A DNA stretch of 64,000 bases from Desulfomonile sp963700305 (GCA_963700305.1 CAVOXB010000027.1:248001-312000); one strand, 5' to 3'; counted from the first letter of the stretch, positions 44,452-54,736 are shown. Notes: generated by a model from the sequence alone, not told the origin. Translations and numbers: made by a program.

Positions 44452-45756
44452 ATGACCCCGCTTCAACAATCAGATCCGGAAGTTTACCAGATCATAGCCA
44501 GTGAGAAAGAAAGACAGGAAAGCCGTCTGGAACTTATCGCGTCCGAGAATTTTACCTCTCCGGCCGTTATGGAGGCTCAGGGAAGCATTCTTACCAACAA
44601 GTACGCGGAAGGATATCCCGGAAGGCGCTATTACGGCGGCTGCGTTCATGTCGACGTGGTGGAGGAGCTTGCACGTGAGCGCGGCAAAGCGCTCTTTGGA
44701 TGCGACCATATTAATGTGCAGCCCCACTCCGGAACCCAGGCAAACATGGCGGTATATTTCACTGCGATGAAGCCCGGTGACACTTATCTGGGTATGAATC
44801 TGGCTCACGGCGGTCACTTGTCCATGGGCCATCCCAAGAACTTTTCCGGTATCATTTACCACGTGATCCCTTATGCAGTGCGAGCGGACAATCACAGGAT
44901 TGATTACGACCAGGTCCGGGATATGGCCCGCAAACATAAACCGAGAATGATCATTGCGGGAGCGAGCGTGTACCCCAGAATTATCCGGTACGACATCTTC
45001 GGAGAAATCGCTCGTGAAGTGGGCGCTGTGCTCATGGCTGACATAGCGCATGTCGCGGGATTGGTCGCCGCAGGGAAGCATCCTTCACCATTTCCTCATG
45101 CGGATTTTGTGACCACTACGACCCATAAGACGCTTCGCGGCCCCAGGGGCGGCTTGGTCATGTGCAAGAAGGAGTATGCGGCTGCTCTGGATTCCTGTAT
45201 TTTCCCTGGGATGCAGGGTGGACCGCTTATGCATGTCATTGCCGCAAAGGCGGTCGCGCTTGCAGAAGCAGCCACGGATGAGTTTCAGGAATACCAGGGC
45301 AGAGTTGTTCAGAACGCCAAGGTGCTCGCTGAAGCACTCATAACCGCAGGATTCAAACTGATTTCAGGCGGGACTGATAATCACCTTATTCTCATCGATC
45401 TTAGCGACAAAGGTGTAAACGGCGCGGAGGCACAGGAGATTCTGGAAGGCTCCGGAATAACAGTAAACAAGAACTCCATCCCCTTTGATTGTTTGCCGGC
45501 CAGCAAGGCTTCAGGAATCCGGATCGGGACTCCTGCAGTAACTACCCGAAATATGGGACCCGACGAAATGCGTATAATCGCATCGTTAATATCTAAGGTT
45601 ATTTCCAAACCCGGTGATGTGCACGTAACAGCTCAGGCAAAAGATCAGGTGAAAGAATTGTGCCGCAACTTCCCGCTCTATTATCAGGACAGAAACGGAA
45701 TTATTCATGAGCGATCAAAAATGGCTATCCCTTTGGTTCCCTCAAAGGCGGTTTGA
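44452..45756 (+). CDS. glyA: Serine hydroxymethyltransferase
   Basis: 434 residues, PLP enzyme linking serine, glycine and folate one-carbon units. N-terminal RLELIASENFTSPAVMEAQG, GRRYYGGC, PHSGTQANMAV, PLP lysine in TTTTHKTLRGPRGG. The last 17 residues overlap the start of the next gene by 50 bases; the overlap may be real or reflect an error in the 3' end. Confidence 0.95.
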   Translation: MTPLQQSDPEVYQIIASEKERQESRLELIASENFTSPAVMEAQGSILTNKYAEGYPGRRYYGGCVHVDVVEELARERGKALFGCDHINVQPHSGTQANMAVYFTAMKPGDTYLGMNLAHGGHLSMGHPKNFSGIIYHVIPYAVRADNHRIDYDQVRDMARKHKPRMIIAGASVYPRIIRYDIFGEIAREVGAVLMADIAHVAGLVAAGKHPSPFPHADFVTTTTHKTLRGPRGGLVMCKKEYAAALDSCIFPGMQGGPLMHVIAAKAVALAEAATDEFQEYQGRVVQNAKVLAEALITAGFKLISGGTDNHLILIDLSDKGVNGAEAQEILEGSGITVNKNSIPFDCLPASKASGIRIGTPAVTTRNMGPDEMRIIASLISKVISKPGDVHVTAQAKDQVKELCRNFPLYYQDRNGIIHERSKMAIPLVPSKAV

Positions 45757-46156
45757 TCTGGATTTTCCGCTGGCGATGTGGTTCGCTGGGCTCTGGTTTT
45801 ATCTGAAGAGTTTTCTCTACGTGCGCTATGTGTACATGCTTGGTACAGAACCCCCGCCCTACGATTGGTGGACGTGGTTCGAAATCTACTATTTTGCTGC
45901 AATGATAATTCCGTGCCTCCTGCTAGGGCTGGCCATGTGGCGGGAGAAGAAAAGTTTGGTCTGGCTTGCGCTGCTGTTTCTGATCATCGACACCCCGGTG
46001 CTGACCTATCATGTCATGGAACTCGCGCAAAAGGGCTTTCTGGATTCCGGCCTCACAAAGTTTCTTGAATTCGGAAGCTTGGGCCTGAATTTCGCGTCTC
46101 TGGGCTGGCTGTTCGGATATCTTTCCACTAGAAGAGCTGGGTCTTCCCGCGCCTGA
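45707..46156 (+). CDS. Small membrane protein of unknown function
   Basis: 149 residues with four predicted helices (about 23-42, 62-80, 87-108, 121-142) and an aromatic N-terminus (WLSLWFPQRRF). Starts inside the 3' end of glyA; ATG 45707 lacks a strong ribosome site, so a later start is possible. No family recognised. Confidence 0.5.
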   Translation: MSDQKWLSLWFPQRRFDLDFPLAMWFAGLWFYLKSFLYVRYVYMLGTEPPPYDWWTWFEIYYFAAMIIPCLLLGLAMWREKKSLVWLALLFLIIDTPVLTYHVMELAQKGFLDSGLTKFLEFGSLGLNFASLGWLFGYLSTRRAGSSRA

Positions 46157-46172
46157 TTCAACACACAACTTA

Positions 46173-46236
46173 GTGGTGGAGGCTTCCTGGCCTGCCTTAT
46201 TGGCTTATTGAGGACGGCAGGCAGGAAAGCCCCGCT
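46173..46236. repeat. Dispersed repeat A, copy between convergent genes
   Basis: GTGGTGGAGGCTTCCTGGCC / GGCAGGCAGGAAAGCCCCGC inverted pair after the small membrane protein; could terminate both converging transcripts. Confidence 0.6.
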
Positions 46237-46411
46237 GAGCGATTGATCCCGCTACCTGATGCGAATTCGCACTCCATTCGGGAAATTTTGACACAGAGAG
46301 AAGCGTCATTCTCGCGCAGGCGGGAATCCAGTCTCGCGAAAAGAACTCGAACGATGCGGTTCCAGTTGGTCACCGCATCCTGATTTGATCGCACTCTGTG
46401 ATGAGATGCTA

Positions 46412-47599
46412 CTACTCAAAACGCATCGCTGTCACTGAATCCAGCCGACTCGCGCGGATTGACGGATATAGTCCTGAAATGATTCCAAGGCAGATAGTGA
46501 ATACAAGTCCTATCATGATGCTGGTAAACATCATGAGATTGGAAACATCCACTCCGAGGGGATCTTTGAGGAGTTGAACAGCAAGTATGCCGGCCGCGAC
46601 GCCGATGGCTCCGGCAAACAAGCTGATGAGCCCTGATTCTGTAAGGAATTGTAGTAAGATAAGTTCTTCTCTTGCCCCGAGAGCTTTTCTCAGACCGATT
46701 TCGCGTGTCCTGTCCTGCACTGCAGCAAGCATAACGTTCGTGATTCCCAAACCTCCGAGGACCACCGTCACTCCCAGAGCCGCCCAGATGAAGAGCTTCA
46801 CCAGATAAACCGTCCCCTTCACCTTTTCAATCCTCTTGGGAAAGTGAATAACTCGAATGCCGCTTTCGTATCCTTTGTGTCCTTTATTGAGCACGTCCAA
46901 AGCTTGATCCCGGACTTGCTCGACCTCGTTCCAGTTGCTGGCTCTGATGTAAATGTCTTTAATGGAAGAAAGCCCCTGGAAAAGGTTCTGTGCAACAGTG
47001 ATGGGTACGAACACGCCCCGTCGTATGTCTGTGTGTTGAATTCCGCCGAGAGTTCCTATTACTGTGAAAGTCAAGTTGCCGACCCTCAGCACCTGGCCAA
47101 TCGGATCGGTATTCTTGAAAAGAAATTTCACCACATCTGAACCGAGGACAATCACATTCTTCCTGCCCACGACGTCTGAAGGGCTTATCAATCTGCCGCG
47201 CTGCAGACGGCACGTTTGAGTCATCCAGTATTCGTGATTTATCCCAAAAAGAGCCGGCCCCCACTGCATGGTCTGAAAATGGGCTTCAATTTTGGGCAGT
47301 GAAACCACAGGTGCAACAGCCATTACTTCGGGTATTCTCTTGAGATTGGCAATATCGTTGGACGTGAACTCGTTCGGGTGTACAATAGTAGCGTCATTCT
47401 TGTACTCGGCTTTTATCACGGTCGCTTCCCCGAGTAACTCGAGATGCTCACCCATTTTCTTCTCCACAGAATCACCCATGGTCTGGATAAGGATAAAGCC
47501 GGCCGTGCCGAATGCTATGCCCGCAATCACAGCCTTGTAACGCCTGCGATTTCGCAGCACCAATCGCCAGCACATGGCCATCATGTCGTCAAGTTTCAA
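46412..47599 (-). CDS. ABC transporter permease (MacB/FtsX-like)
   Basis: 395 residues with the MacB plan: first helix (about 20-40), large periplasmic MacB_PCD domain, then three C-terminal helices (about 270-390) with the FtsX motif DRTREIGLRKALGAREELILLQFLTES. Such permeases work with a LolD/MacB-type ATPase in lipoprotein release or peptide/drug export. No ATPase is adjacent; it may be distant or lie outside. Intact. Confidence 0.85.
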   Translation of the reverse strand: MKLDDMMAMCWRLVLRNRRRYKAVIAGIAFGTAGFILIQTMGDSVEKKMGEHLELLGEATVIKAEYKNDATIVHPNEFTSNDIANLKRIPEVMAVAPVVSLPKIEAHFQTMQWGPALFGINHEYWMTQTCRLQRGRLISPSDVVGRKNVIVLGSDVVKFLFKNTDPIGQVLRVGNLTFTVIGTLGGIQHTDIRRGVFVPITVAQNLFQGLSSIKDIYIRASNWNEVEQVRDQALDVLNKGHKGYESGIRVIHFPKRIEKVKGTVYLVKLFIWAALGVTVVLGGLGITNVMLAAVQDRTREIGLRKALGAREELILLQFLTESGLISLFAGAIGVAAGILAVQLLKDPLGVDVSNLMMFTSIMIGLVFTICLGIISGLYPSIRASRLDSVTAMRFE

Positions 47600-47732
47600 A
47601 CCACGGCTCCTAATGTGGTACCTGAATTAATTGCGGTCAGTATAGCATCCGCGCCTGATTGGCTCAACATTTTGGCAAAGGATAAGGAAAACCATTCTCC
47701 GATGGGAAGAGAATCTTGCGAGGGAACATCCT

Positions 47733-47815
47733 AGCGAAGCGAAGCAATCTCCCCATTGCCGAGGGGCAATCAAATGAGATTGCTTCGTCGCTTCTTCTCC
47801 TCGCAATGACGGTCT
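47733..47815. repeat. Dispersed repeat B, full inverted copy
   Basis: GCGAAGCGAAGCAATCTCCCC...GAGATTGCTTCGTCGC...TCGCAATGACGG. This is the clearest copy. The rest of 47600-47943 has no gene. Confidence 0.65.
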
Positions 47816-47943
47816 CGCGGTCATGTCCTTGTCCAGCTCTTGAATAGATGGTTGCACGTGACCTCGAATTTAGTTGTTCCCTCGGCGTCTTCCATGGTGG
47901 TAAAGTATCCCGCTTGTGAAAGTAGGGCCTTGAAAGAGCGAGA

Positions 47944-49402
47944 ATGAAACTTGAACCAGCAACCACCGCTTCTACCCCATCTGAAAAAGGAATACTAGCC
48001 AGATTTGCACACTTGCTGTCCGCACAGGTAGTAGAAGGCATCGGAAGTACCATATTCTTTTTTGTACCTCGCCTGGTTGGACACCTCTCTCTACGGAGAG
48101 GTCATGTACGCTATGGCCGCCGGAAGTATAGCGATGAAAGTGGTGCAGTTCGGTCTATATTATCCGCTGGTTTCGGACCTTGGATCTGCCGACCCGGATG
48201 ACGTCCCACAAATTCTTAATCGCGTAAATATTATAAAACTGGCACTATTGGCTCCATGCATTGCGGCTATCTTTGTCACGATATTGTACCGAGAGTTTTC
48301 TATTCAAATGGCGCTGGTTATTCTATTGATCTCTCTGGGGTTCGCTTTGGAAGGCGTGGCCGAGAGTTTCTTCGCTGAGTTTCGGGTCAGGGGTCGACAG
48401 GATAGAGAGGCCCGGATCAAAATTATTGCTTCTGGACTTTCTTATGGTTTCGGCTTCGGTACAGCCGCTCTGGGACTGAGTCCAGTAATTATCAGTTTGT
48501 TCAGACTGGTGTCTGCTTCTGTAAAGATCTGGTTCGGAGTAAGCTCATATGTGAAAGATTACGCTGCAAAAGTTTTGACCATGCCTGATTGGCCCAGTGT
48601 CTGGGGCGTATTCAGGGCGGCTCTGGTGTTCGCACTCATCGAGATTCTCGGCATTGTCTACAATAAAACGAACATTTTTTTCCTCGAAACTGCTACCGGC
48701 GTGGACGGAGTCGCAATTTACAGCGCCACCTGGAATATCGTGGACCCTGTCTCCATCCTTGCCAGCGAACAGCTCTTGGGGTGGGTAATCTTTCCCCTGC
48801 TTGCGGGTCTTTGGTGGAACAATCGGAAAAGCGTCGGCAGGATCGTGAGAAGCAATGCTCAATGGTTAATGGCCCTGGCATTTCCCATAATGTTCGTGTT
48901 GTACGCTGAGAGCGATCTCATGATCGGGCTTATTTACAAATCGGAATACAGCGATGCCGCCTGGATGCAGAAATACCTCGTTTGGACCATTCTGCTTTCC
49001 TTCGAAAACAACCTGTTTCAATATGTGATGATGGTCGCAGGAGCGGCCAAGACTCTGCTGGTGTTTACCGTTGCTGTTACTGGATTGAATTTGTTGTTCA
49101 ATGTGGTTCTGGTAGAACCGCTCGGCTTGGAAGGTGGGTGTCTGGTAATCATTCTCACGAAACTGGTCATGACGATATTCACATTCACGTACTGTCAGAT
49201 CAGATTTCGTTTCTTCAAAATCGGGGACTTCCTTTTTCCGTTGTGTCTGGCTGCGGCTTGCTTCGGGCTATTTGTGTTCGGAAAGCCTCTTGTGACAGTT
49301 CATCCTGCGGTGGTCATTACTCTTTTGATCTATTTGGGGATGCTGGTCTGGTTTGGGCCTCGTTATTTGGGACGGCTGCCCGGCAAGCAAAAGAGTCAAT
49401 AA
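47944..49402 (+). CDS. Polysaccharide flippase-like membrane protein (frameshifted)
   Basis: About 486 residues, 12-14 helices, of the Wzx/MOP superfamily that flips lipid-linked sugar units. The frame breaks in a T run near 48060; removing one T joins EGIGSTIFF to LYLAWLDTSLYGEV. Further motifs: VYNKTNIFFLETATGVDGVAIYSATWNIVDPVS. It is convergent with a glycosyltransferase-deacetylase-hydrolase set, a plausible surface-polymer locus. Confidence 0.75.
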
Positions 49403-49405
49403 ACA

Positions 49406-50509
49406 CTAATTTCGTTTAGGTATTGATGAGATTTTTTCGTTGAAAGCTTCCAGCAGAACCTCCTGAGTCCTGCTCACCATATATTCCAGGGAGTGATGTG
49501 CTAAGACACGTTCTCTTCCCGCCTGTCCCATTGCTCTGGCGCGATCCGTGTCGGTAAGCAAGGTGACCAGAGCATCAGCAAGGCCCTTGGGATCGCCTGG
49601 ATCTACAAGAATGCCTGTGCGGCCGTGCTCGATGAGTTCCGGGATTCCCCCCACTCGCGTGCCCACTACAGGGAGACCCATTGCCATAGCCTCGATAACA
49701 ACATTGGGAGAAGCCTCGCTGGAGGAGGGTAGGGCGAAAATAGAGGCCTTCTTGAACACTGGTCTTATGTCTGCAGCCGCCGGCAGCAATCTGATCCTGG
49801 ATTCCAGCGAGTATCGTCGGATTCGATTTTCCAGTTGGGGTCTGAAAGGACCATTACCCATAATTTCAAAAGAAGCTTCCGGGACTACTTGCGCAGCCAG
49901 CCGAAATCCCTCAAATAGATTCAAGGGGTCTTTTTCGTGCACCAGTCTGCCTATAAAAAGAACTGTTGGGGGTTTTGGAGAATAACCTTGATCTGGTTTG
50001 AAGAAATCCGTATCCACAGCGTTCGGAATGACCGCGATTCGCAGCGGGTCCACGAAAAATTTGTCGATCATGACATGCTTCAATATTTCAGCATTGCAGA
50101 TGATTGTGTCGGACAATCGCCACAACCATCTTTCGTGTTGCTTCGGCAGAAAGTTCCGGTAACCCGAGATAACAACTGGAACTTGAGCGATTTTCGCAAA
50201 GACTCGACCCCAAATATTTGGAACCACGGTCAAGGTATACAGGATCGCAGGCCTATCACTCCGAAGCCGTCTGGCAAGAGCCATGAGAGAAGCTGGACTC
50301 ACCCATGTGTCATGCGACAAGTGTCTAACTTTGATTCCGGCCTCTCTTGCAGCCGGAACCATATCATTGCCCCCGCGCAGGACCCACAGCTCGGCTGAAA
50401 ACAGCACAGGGTTCAGGTTTTTCAAGAGATGAATTGCATAACGTTGGGTGCCGCCGAATTCAAGGTCTTGCAGCAGCACCGCAAGGCGTAAGGGATTCTT
50501 ACAATTCAT
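49406..50509 (-). CDS. Family 4 glycosyltransferase
   Basis: 367 residues with GT-B fold. C-terminal donor site: VLFIGRLVHEKDPLNLFEGF and the E-x7-E region SSSEASPNVVIEAMAMGLPVVGT. N-terminal acceptor half has GGTQRYAIHLLKNL. ATG 50509 chosen (AGGGAA upstream; family starts near it); a start at 50530 would overlap more of the deacetylase gene. Last of three coupled genes. Confidence 0.88.
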   Translation of the reverse strand: MNCKNPLRLAVLLQDLEFGGTQRYAIHLLKNLNPVLFSAELWVLRGGNDMVPAAREAGIKVRHLSHDTWVSPASLMALARRLRSDRPAILYTLTVVPNIWGRVFAKIAQVPVVISGYRNFLPKQHERWLWRLSDTIICNAEILKHVMIDKFFVDPLRIAVIPNAVDTDFFKPDQGYSPKPPTVLFIGRLVHEKDPLNLFEGFRLAAQVVPEASFEIMGNGPFRPQLENRIRRYSLESRIRLLPAAADIRPVFKKASIFALPSSSEASPNVVIEAMAMGLPVVGTRVGGIPELIEHGRTGILVDPGDPKGLADALVTLLTDTDRARAMGQAGRERVLAHHSLEYMVSRTQEVLLEAFNEKISSIPKRN

Positions 50510-51452
50510 TGGATTCCCTGTACAAATCACCCAGTTTAGCCAAAGTCACTGATTGTATCTGCAGACTATTGTGCAGCCAAGAAAAGAATCCATCCAGCTT
50601 CCTCAAGAAGCGGTCTACATCTTTTTGTGTTTTGTGCTCCGGGCAGCCGCCAGGCATGAGCTCTGATGAATGAAAAAATATAGTCAAGACCTCGCCGCCT
50701 CTATTTCGATGAACGCGCACAGCTGTCTTCAAGCGCCTCAAGCCCGTCCACATTGGTTGAGCGGGTAGAGAACCAATGTTTGCCGCAATCCAAGATATTC
50801 TATCTTTCATAGGCTCTTGCGAGCGTATGCCCTGAAAGAATGCTCCCAGTCTTCTCAGCACTGGCAGTATGGTTACCGGCACTTCCAGAATTTTAGAATT
50901 TCCCGCCCTGGTCGGTTCAAGAGCATCCGGGAAGTAGGGATCGGTCGGAGCAGCCAAATGGTCGGGTCCTCCATAATAGCGCCTCATTGGCGCTATGCTG
51001 CTGTCCGCTAAAATGCCCGCTTTCTCGATCACGGAGAACATCCGCGGCCCCATATTGAATCGGCCCATGCGAAAAGAAGATGGAACAATCCCCATGTGTC
51101 TTATTGCGTCCAGAAGTGCCTCAAGTTTTGCAGCGAGTAGTTGGACGTCCATAAGTTCCGAGGGAACTGGCTGACGATACGGCAGCTCCTTCAACGGCGG
51201 GGTATTCCAGTGATGGAGATGCGCGCCAATTTCACCGCTCCATTTCTCTTGCAGGTCCAGCAATAGATCTTGATTCCTTTTTTGTGCTACCACCGAATAC
51301 GTGCAGAGCAGAGTAGGTCGAATACCCCACATTCGGAATATTGGATCAAGTCGAGTCAGGGCAGGCACATTTTCAACAGTGGGATTATGCGGATCGTACC
51401 GGCTGGAGAACAGACCTTCTTCTTCCACATCGATTGTAACGACCAGTTTCAT
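50499..51452 (-). CDS. Polysaccharide deacetylase-like protein
   Basis: 317 residues resembling NodB-homology proteins (carbohydrate esterase 4): VVTIDVEEEG with the metal/catalytic acid region, then GEIGAHLHHWNTPPL giving the HxH pair, FRMGRFNMG, and a late FFHSSEL. Likely removes acetyl groups from a polysaccharide or acts in its export. Coupled to its neighbours by ATGA (51449-51452) and an 11-base overlap. Confidence 0.8.
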   Translation of the reverse strand: MKLVVTIDVEEEGLFSSRYDPHNPTVENVPALTRLDPIFRMWGIRPTLLCTYSVVAQKRNQDLLLDLQEKWSGEIGAHLHHWNTPPLKELPYRQPVPSELMDVQLLAAKLEALLDAIRHMGIVPSSFRMGRFNMGPRMFSVIEKAGILADSSIAPMRRYYGGPDHLAAPTDPYFPDALEPTRAGNSKILEVPVTILPVLRRLGAFFQGIRSQEPMKDRISWIAANIGSLPAQPMWTGLRRLKTAVRVHRNRGGEVLTIFFHSSELMPGGCPEHKTQKDVDRFLRKLDGFFSWLHNSLQIQSVTLAKLGDLYRESNEL

Positions 51453-52564
51453 TGTTCTTTAATGCTGTCCGTCAAGTCCAGATCGAACTTTTCTTTCAGT
51501 ACGGACGCAATGCTTTCAGCGATTAGGAACCGGCCTTCATCTGTGAGGTGAACCCCGTCCGGTTTGTATGCCGGAACTTGACGATTGCATAGCGCTGCTC
51601 CGAAGTCGACAAAATAATCCTTCTTCTCGAGCCTTTCCCTGAGGGCGATATAGGGCTTCATGAAATTGTTGCGCACAGTAACCCAACGGTCGTCGTCCAG
51701 AATGATATTCCTCTCTCCGGCCCTGGCCGACTCGGTTGCTCGGCAATCTTCGGTCCAGAGAGTCGGTTGCCAGAAAAGAATGAAACGAGCTCCATAACAT
51801 GCGGCGAGCTTATTCACATGATCGTACCGTTTTTCAGTGAAGTCCACCATTTCTCTGAATTCTGCAGTGTTAGAGTCCACAGGTCCCCCGACCTGCATGA
51901 TCTTGTCGTAGAGTTCTTTTGTGAAAGAGGCATAGATTGCCGCATTCAGAGGTTTCAGAAGCCCAAACCAGCTCCTGTAGTAGCTTTCTATCAACGCCTT
52001 GGCCCGGCGATATCCGTGATGAGCGTAGGGATCCCTGTGTTCCAGAAAATACTTTACGTCATTTGCGCCGTCATAAAAGATAATGAGATCAGGAGGATGG
52101 ACATCTATCAGCTTTTTCTGCGAGTACTTCGTCTCAAGCAGTGAGTTGAAAGAGTTCGTGCCGAAGTTGATAATCGTGAAATTGAGTCCGTCCCTGTTGG
52201 AATTAAGCAGCATTGAAAGACAGCTGGGGATCGTCCTATCGCTAAAATCAGTGGCTCCTCGCATCGTCGAGCCGCCAAATATCCAGATGTACACTGTTCT
52301 TCTCGGATCATCCGAATGAGAATTGTAAGCCGTTGGCCGAACACCATGTTGCTGCAGAAACAGTGTGTACGCGTCGTACACGGCTCGGCTGCCTTCCCGC
52401 GCATGACCGTAGAAGATATAGTTGGTGGCTGTGACGGCCGCAAAGCTTAAGACCTCCACTGCCAACACTATGATTATGACCCATTTGATTGCGAAAACGA
52501 GCCCGCGAAATACCCTTTTCAAACCCTGCACCTTCAAATTAATGCTCAGATGCAATTTTAACAT
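51449..52564 (-). CDS. Membrane-anchored SGNH/GDSL-type hydrolase
   Basis: 371 residues: N-terminal transmembrane helix (about 17-40), then an SGNH-like fold with WIFGGSTMRG (block I, Ser), NFGTNSFNS (block II), DLIIFYDGANDVKYFL (block III, Asn) and DGVHLTDEGRFLIAE (block V, Asp-x-x-His). Probably a periplasmic acyl/acetyl esterase of the surface polymer. ATG 52564 precedes the anchor; a TTG at 52606 is an alternative. First gene of the three-gene operon. Confidence 0.75.
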   Translation of the reverse strand: MLKLHLSINLKVQGLKRVFRGLVFAIKWVIIIVLAVEVLSFAAVTATNYIFYGHAREGSRAVYDAYTLFLQQHGVRPTAYNSHSDDPRRTVYIWIFGGSTMRGATDFSDRTIPSCLSMLLNSNRDGLNFTIINFGTNSFNSLLETKYSQKKLIDVHPPDLIIFYDGANDVKYFLEHRDPYAHHGYRRAKALIESYYRSWFGLLKPLNAAIYASFTKELYDKIMQVGGPVDSNTAEFREMVDFTEKRYDHVNKLAACYGARFILFWQPTLWTEDCRATESARAGERNIILDDDRWVTVRNNFMKPYIALRERLEKKDYFVDFGAALCNRQVPAYKPDGVHLTDEGRFLIAESIASVLKEKFDLDLTDSIKEQ

Positions 52565-52681
52565 GAAGCCGAAATTGGGGCCACTCCTCAGTGTGTGAGC
52601 AGCCAATTATGAAAGCGCAATTGGGTTTTGCGCTGAACTGTAACATTTGATACCAGTTCCGAAAAAATAGCCAAACCGATT

Positions 52682-52870
52682 CGCCCGGCAGCGATGCCGG
52701 GCACCACCATCAGCCAGTAGCGGCCGGCCTCCGTGCCGGCCGAATCGGATTCATAAAAGCTAAATGGTAGGGGGAGAAGAGCCCGAAGCCAGTACGTGAG
52801 GTGAGGAAAGCAAATGCCGCTTCAAAAGCGAGAGAGATTGTTTCGTCGTGTTCCTCCTGACAATGACAAT
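52682..52870. repeat. Dispersed repeats C and B upstream of the hydrolase
   Basis: GTAGCGGCCGGCCTCCG...GCCGGCCGA (52721-52742) belongs to the same family as the 6.9-7.1 kb arms. GAGAGATTGTTTCGTCGTG...TGACAATGAC (52827-52868) is a diverged copy of repeat B. No gene is seen. Confidence 0.55.
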
Positions 52871-52904
52871 CGTCCCTGCCTGAATTCACTGTCAAGTTTG
52901 TTAT

Positions 52905-53035
52905 AAGAATAAATTAATATTATTGAGATATTAATAATATAATACCTAATTAGTTTTATAAAAACTTATTATAAAACATTGATACTAATCAAAAATTATT
53001 GACTTTACAGGATAATAATATATTATTGTGCTTGA
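52905..53035. other. AT-rich island
   Basis: About 130 bases that are nearly all A and T with many TTATT/AATAA runs, in a genome of near 50 percent GC. It leads directly into the promoter of the next small gene and may be a curved or H-NS-like bound upstream region (inference). Confidence 0.6.
52999..53026 (+). promoter_or_regulatory. Probable promoter of the small exported protein
   Basis: TTGACT (52999-53004), 16 bases, TATTAT (53021-53026), 37 bases before the ATG at 53063. Confidence 0.5.
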
Positions 53036-53062
53036 CAACTCTACAGCCGGAGACTAGTCATC

Positions 53063-53338
53063 ATGAAGAAGTCAGCTCTATTCATAACGCTCTGTTTGCT
53101 TATTTCGGCATCATTGGTGGAAATCGCTCTAGGTGAGCCACTCAATCCTTACCTGCCCATGAACGCGGTGGCTGCTGAACCTCTGGATGCCTACAATCTC
53201 AACGAAACACCTTTATGTTCCGAAAAGTTGTATTTACCATGCCCGGCGCCGATTCCGTTCTCCGCGCAGTTTCCCGACATCCCACCGCTTCAGGTAGCTT
53301 TTCGGGGAGTATTCGGGATTCGTGTTCCTGTACCTTAG
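53063..53338 (+). CDS. Small secreted protein of unknown function
   Basis: 91 residues with a typical signal peptide (MKKSALFITLCLLISASLVE..., cleavage near residue 24), then a proline-rich mature part with two cysteines (LCSEKLYLPCPAP). No family recognised. It has its own promoter and terminator. ATG 53063 preceded by CCGGAGA. Confidence 0.65.
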   Translation: MKKSALFITLCLLISASLVEIALGEPLNPYLPMNAVAAEPLDAYNLNETPLCSEKLYLPCPAPIPFSAQFPDIPPLQVAFRGVFGIRVPVP

Positions 53339-53383
53339 AGAGTTGGCGACCTCTATAATTCTGATAAGTCGTGGAATAATTGG

Positions 53384-53418
53384 GAGCCGGTTCGATTGGG
53401 CCGGCTTTTCTTTTTGAT
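53384..53418 (+). terminator. Terminator of the small secreted protein gene
   Basis: AGCCGG / CCGGCT hairpin followed by TTTTCTTTTTG, about 45 bases after the stop codon. Confidence 0.8.
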
Positions 53419-54000
53419 TTGGCATTTCCTTCCAAGTGACTATTCAGTGATTGGTGCAGAGAAGGCGCTTCGCAGAAATGCCACCGCAGGCGCGGCGCAA
53501 TCCGACTTCTTCGCCACAGGGATGACTTGGTCGGTTTGCCCCACGCACTGATATGGATCAACTGGTTTTCCCTAGTGACTTAATGGCAACCCTGCTCATT
53601 AACTAGGCTTTGACACGCCAAGCACCAAATGATACATTGTTACTTCACTATTAGAATAATCACGAATAGATGACTAGGTAATTGATTTCCCTGCCCGGGA
53701 TAAACGTGATTGCGAACATTAGCCCGTCGCAACCACTCGTATCGATATCTCGCAGACGACAATCCTGATAGGAAATGCTCGACATCGAGTAAACGTGGCG
53801 AGTTCTTCCGGTGTGGGCAAAGCAATTTTTTTTGACCTGAGCAATTTTGAGCAAGAATTTGAGAAGGAACTAGCTGTCTGATCTGGTAGAATCCCTGCCC
53901 AGGAATGGCGCTTTGGGTTAGGGCGATAACAATACAGAATTCCCGCACTCGATCAGAGGGATTTTCGGATCGGTCGCGGGAATTTTTCGGAGAGTGACTT
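53419..54000. other. Gap without a recognised gene
   Basis: About 580 bases; open frames here (for example 53640-53948 on the minus strand) lack ribosome sites and motifs. The 3' part should hold the promoter of the NarI-like operon; GGAGAGTGACTT precedes its ATG. Confidence 0.4.
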
Positions 54001-54735
54001 ATGGCCGATAAGTTTTGGTATGTGGTTATGGTCCCGATGGTCTACGCGTCCATTGCCTGGTGTCTATTCTGGATAGCGGTGAGGATTGCGGAAGTACTCA
54101 AGGCCCCCAGCCTCCCGCGCACTCTAAGGATTTTTCCCGATGGTAGGAGCCTTCATGCGCCTCCCAGTGCGCCCATGGCCGGAGCGTTTTGGGATGCCTT
54201 CACCATGCCTACGGTGCGAAGAATCAACCCTCTTTTCTGGGCTTTTCTTATCGCTTTCCACATAGCGCTGTTGCTGTTGATACTTGCGCATCTGGATATT
54301 CTTCCACAGGTGAAAATCATGCCAAAGGACTCCGAGCACATGCTCGGCAATGGCGCTGTCGGCGTGGTTATCACGTTGAGTCTGCTTTACTTTTTGTTCC
54401 GGCGCTTCCGTACCCCAGTGCGAGAGGTTACCGTGCCTGGAGATTATCTGATCCTATTCCTGCTCCTGTGTGTTGCTATGAGTGGAGACATAATCAGTTG
54501 GGGCAATTCCTGGACGGACACCGGTTTCGTCATGACGAAGAAGGATTTCGCAGGCTACCTGGACAGCCTGGTGAGGTTTACCTTTGCGGATCCTCGCCAG
54601 TTTCTCTCGGGTTCCCATTATTCGGTGATAGGGAGCCACGTCCTGCTTGCGAATCTGTTTCTGCTTTACTTGCCCTTCAGCAAGATTATGCATGCCTTCT
54701 TTGCAGTGCCGCTGAACAAACTCAGGAGAGGTTAA
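54001..54735 (+). CDS. NarI-like cytochrome b membrane subunit
   Basis: 244 residues, about six helices, of the respiratory nitrate reductase gamma/DsrM type. Likely haem ligands lie in IAFHIALLLLILAHLD and SGSHYSVIGSHVLLANLF. Such subunits pass electrons between menaquinone and a cytoplasmic HdrD-like protein, here encoded one base downstream. The direction of electron flow is not evident. ATG 54001 follows GGAGAG. Confidence 0.8.
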   Translation: MADKFWYVVMVPMVYASIAWCLFWIAVRIAEVLKAPSLPRTLRIFPDGRSLHAPPSAPMAGAFWDAFTMPTVRRINPLFWAFLIAFHIALLLLILAHLDILPQVKIMPKDSEHMLGNGAVGVVITLSLLYFLFRRFRTPVREVTVPGDYLILFLLLCVAMSGDIISWGNSWTDTGFVMTKKDFAGYLDSLVRFTFADPRQFLSGSHYSVIGSHVLLANLFLLYLPFSKIMHAFFAVPLNKLRRG

Positions 54736-54736
54736 C

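Noticed and set aside
53640..53948. Open frame of about 100 codons on the minus strand in the gap before the NarI-like gene
   Set aside because: No start signal, erratic composition, no motif.
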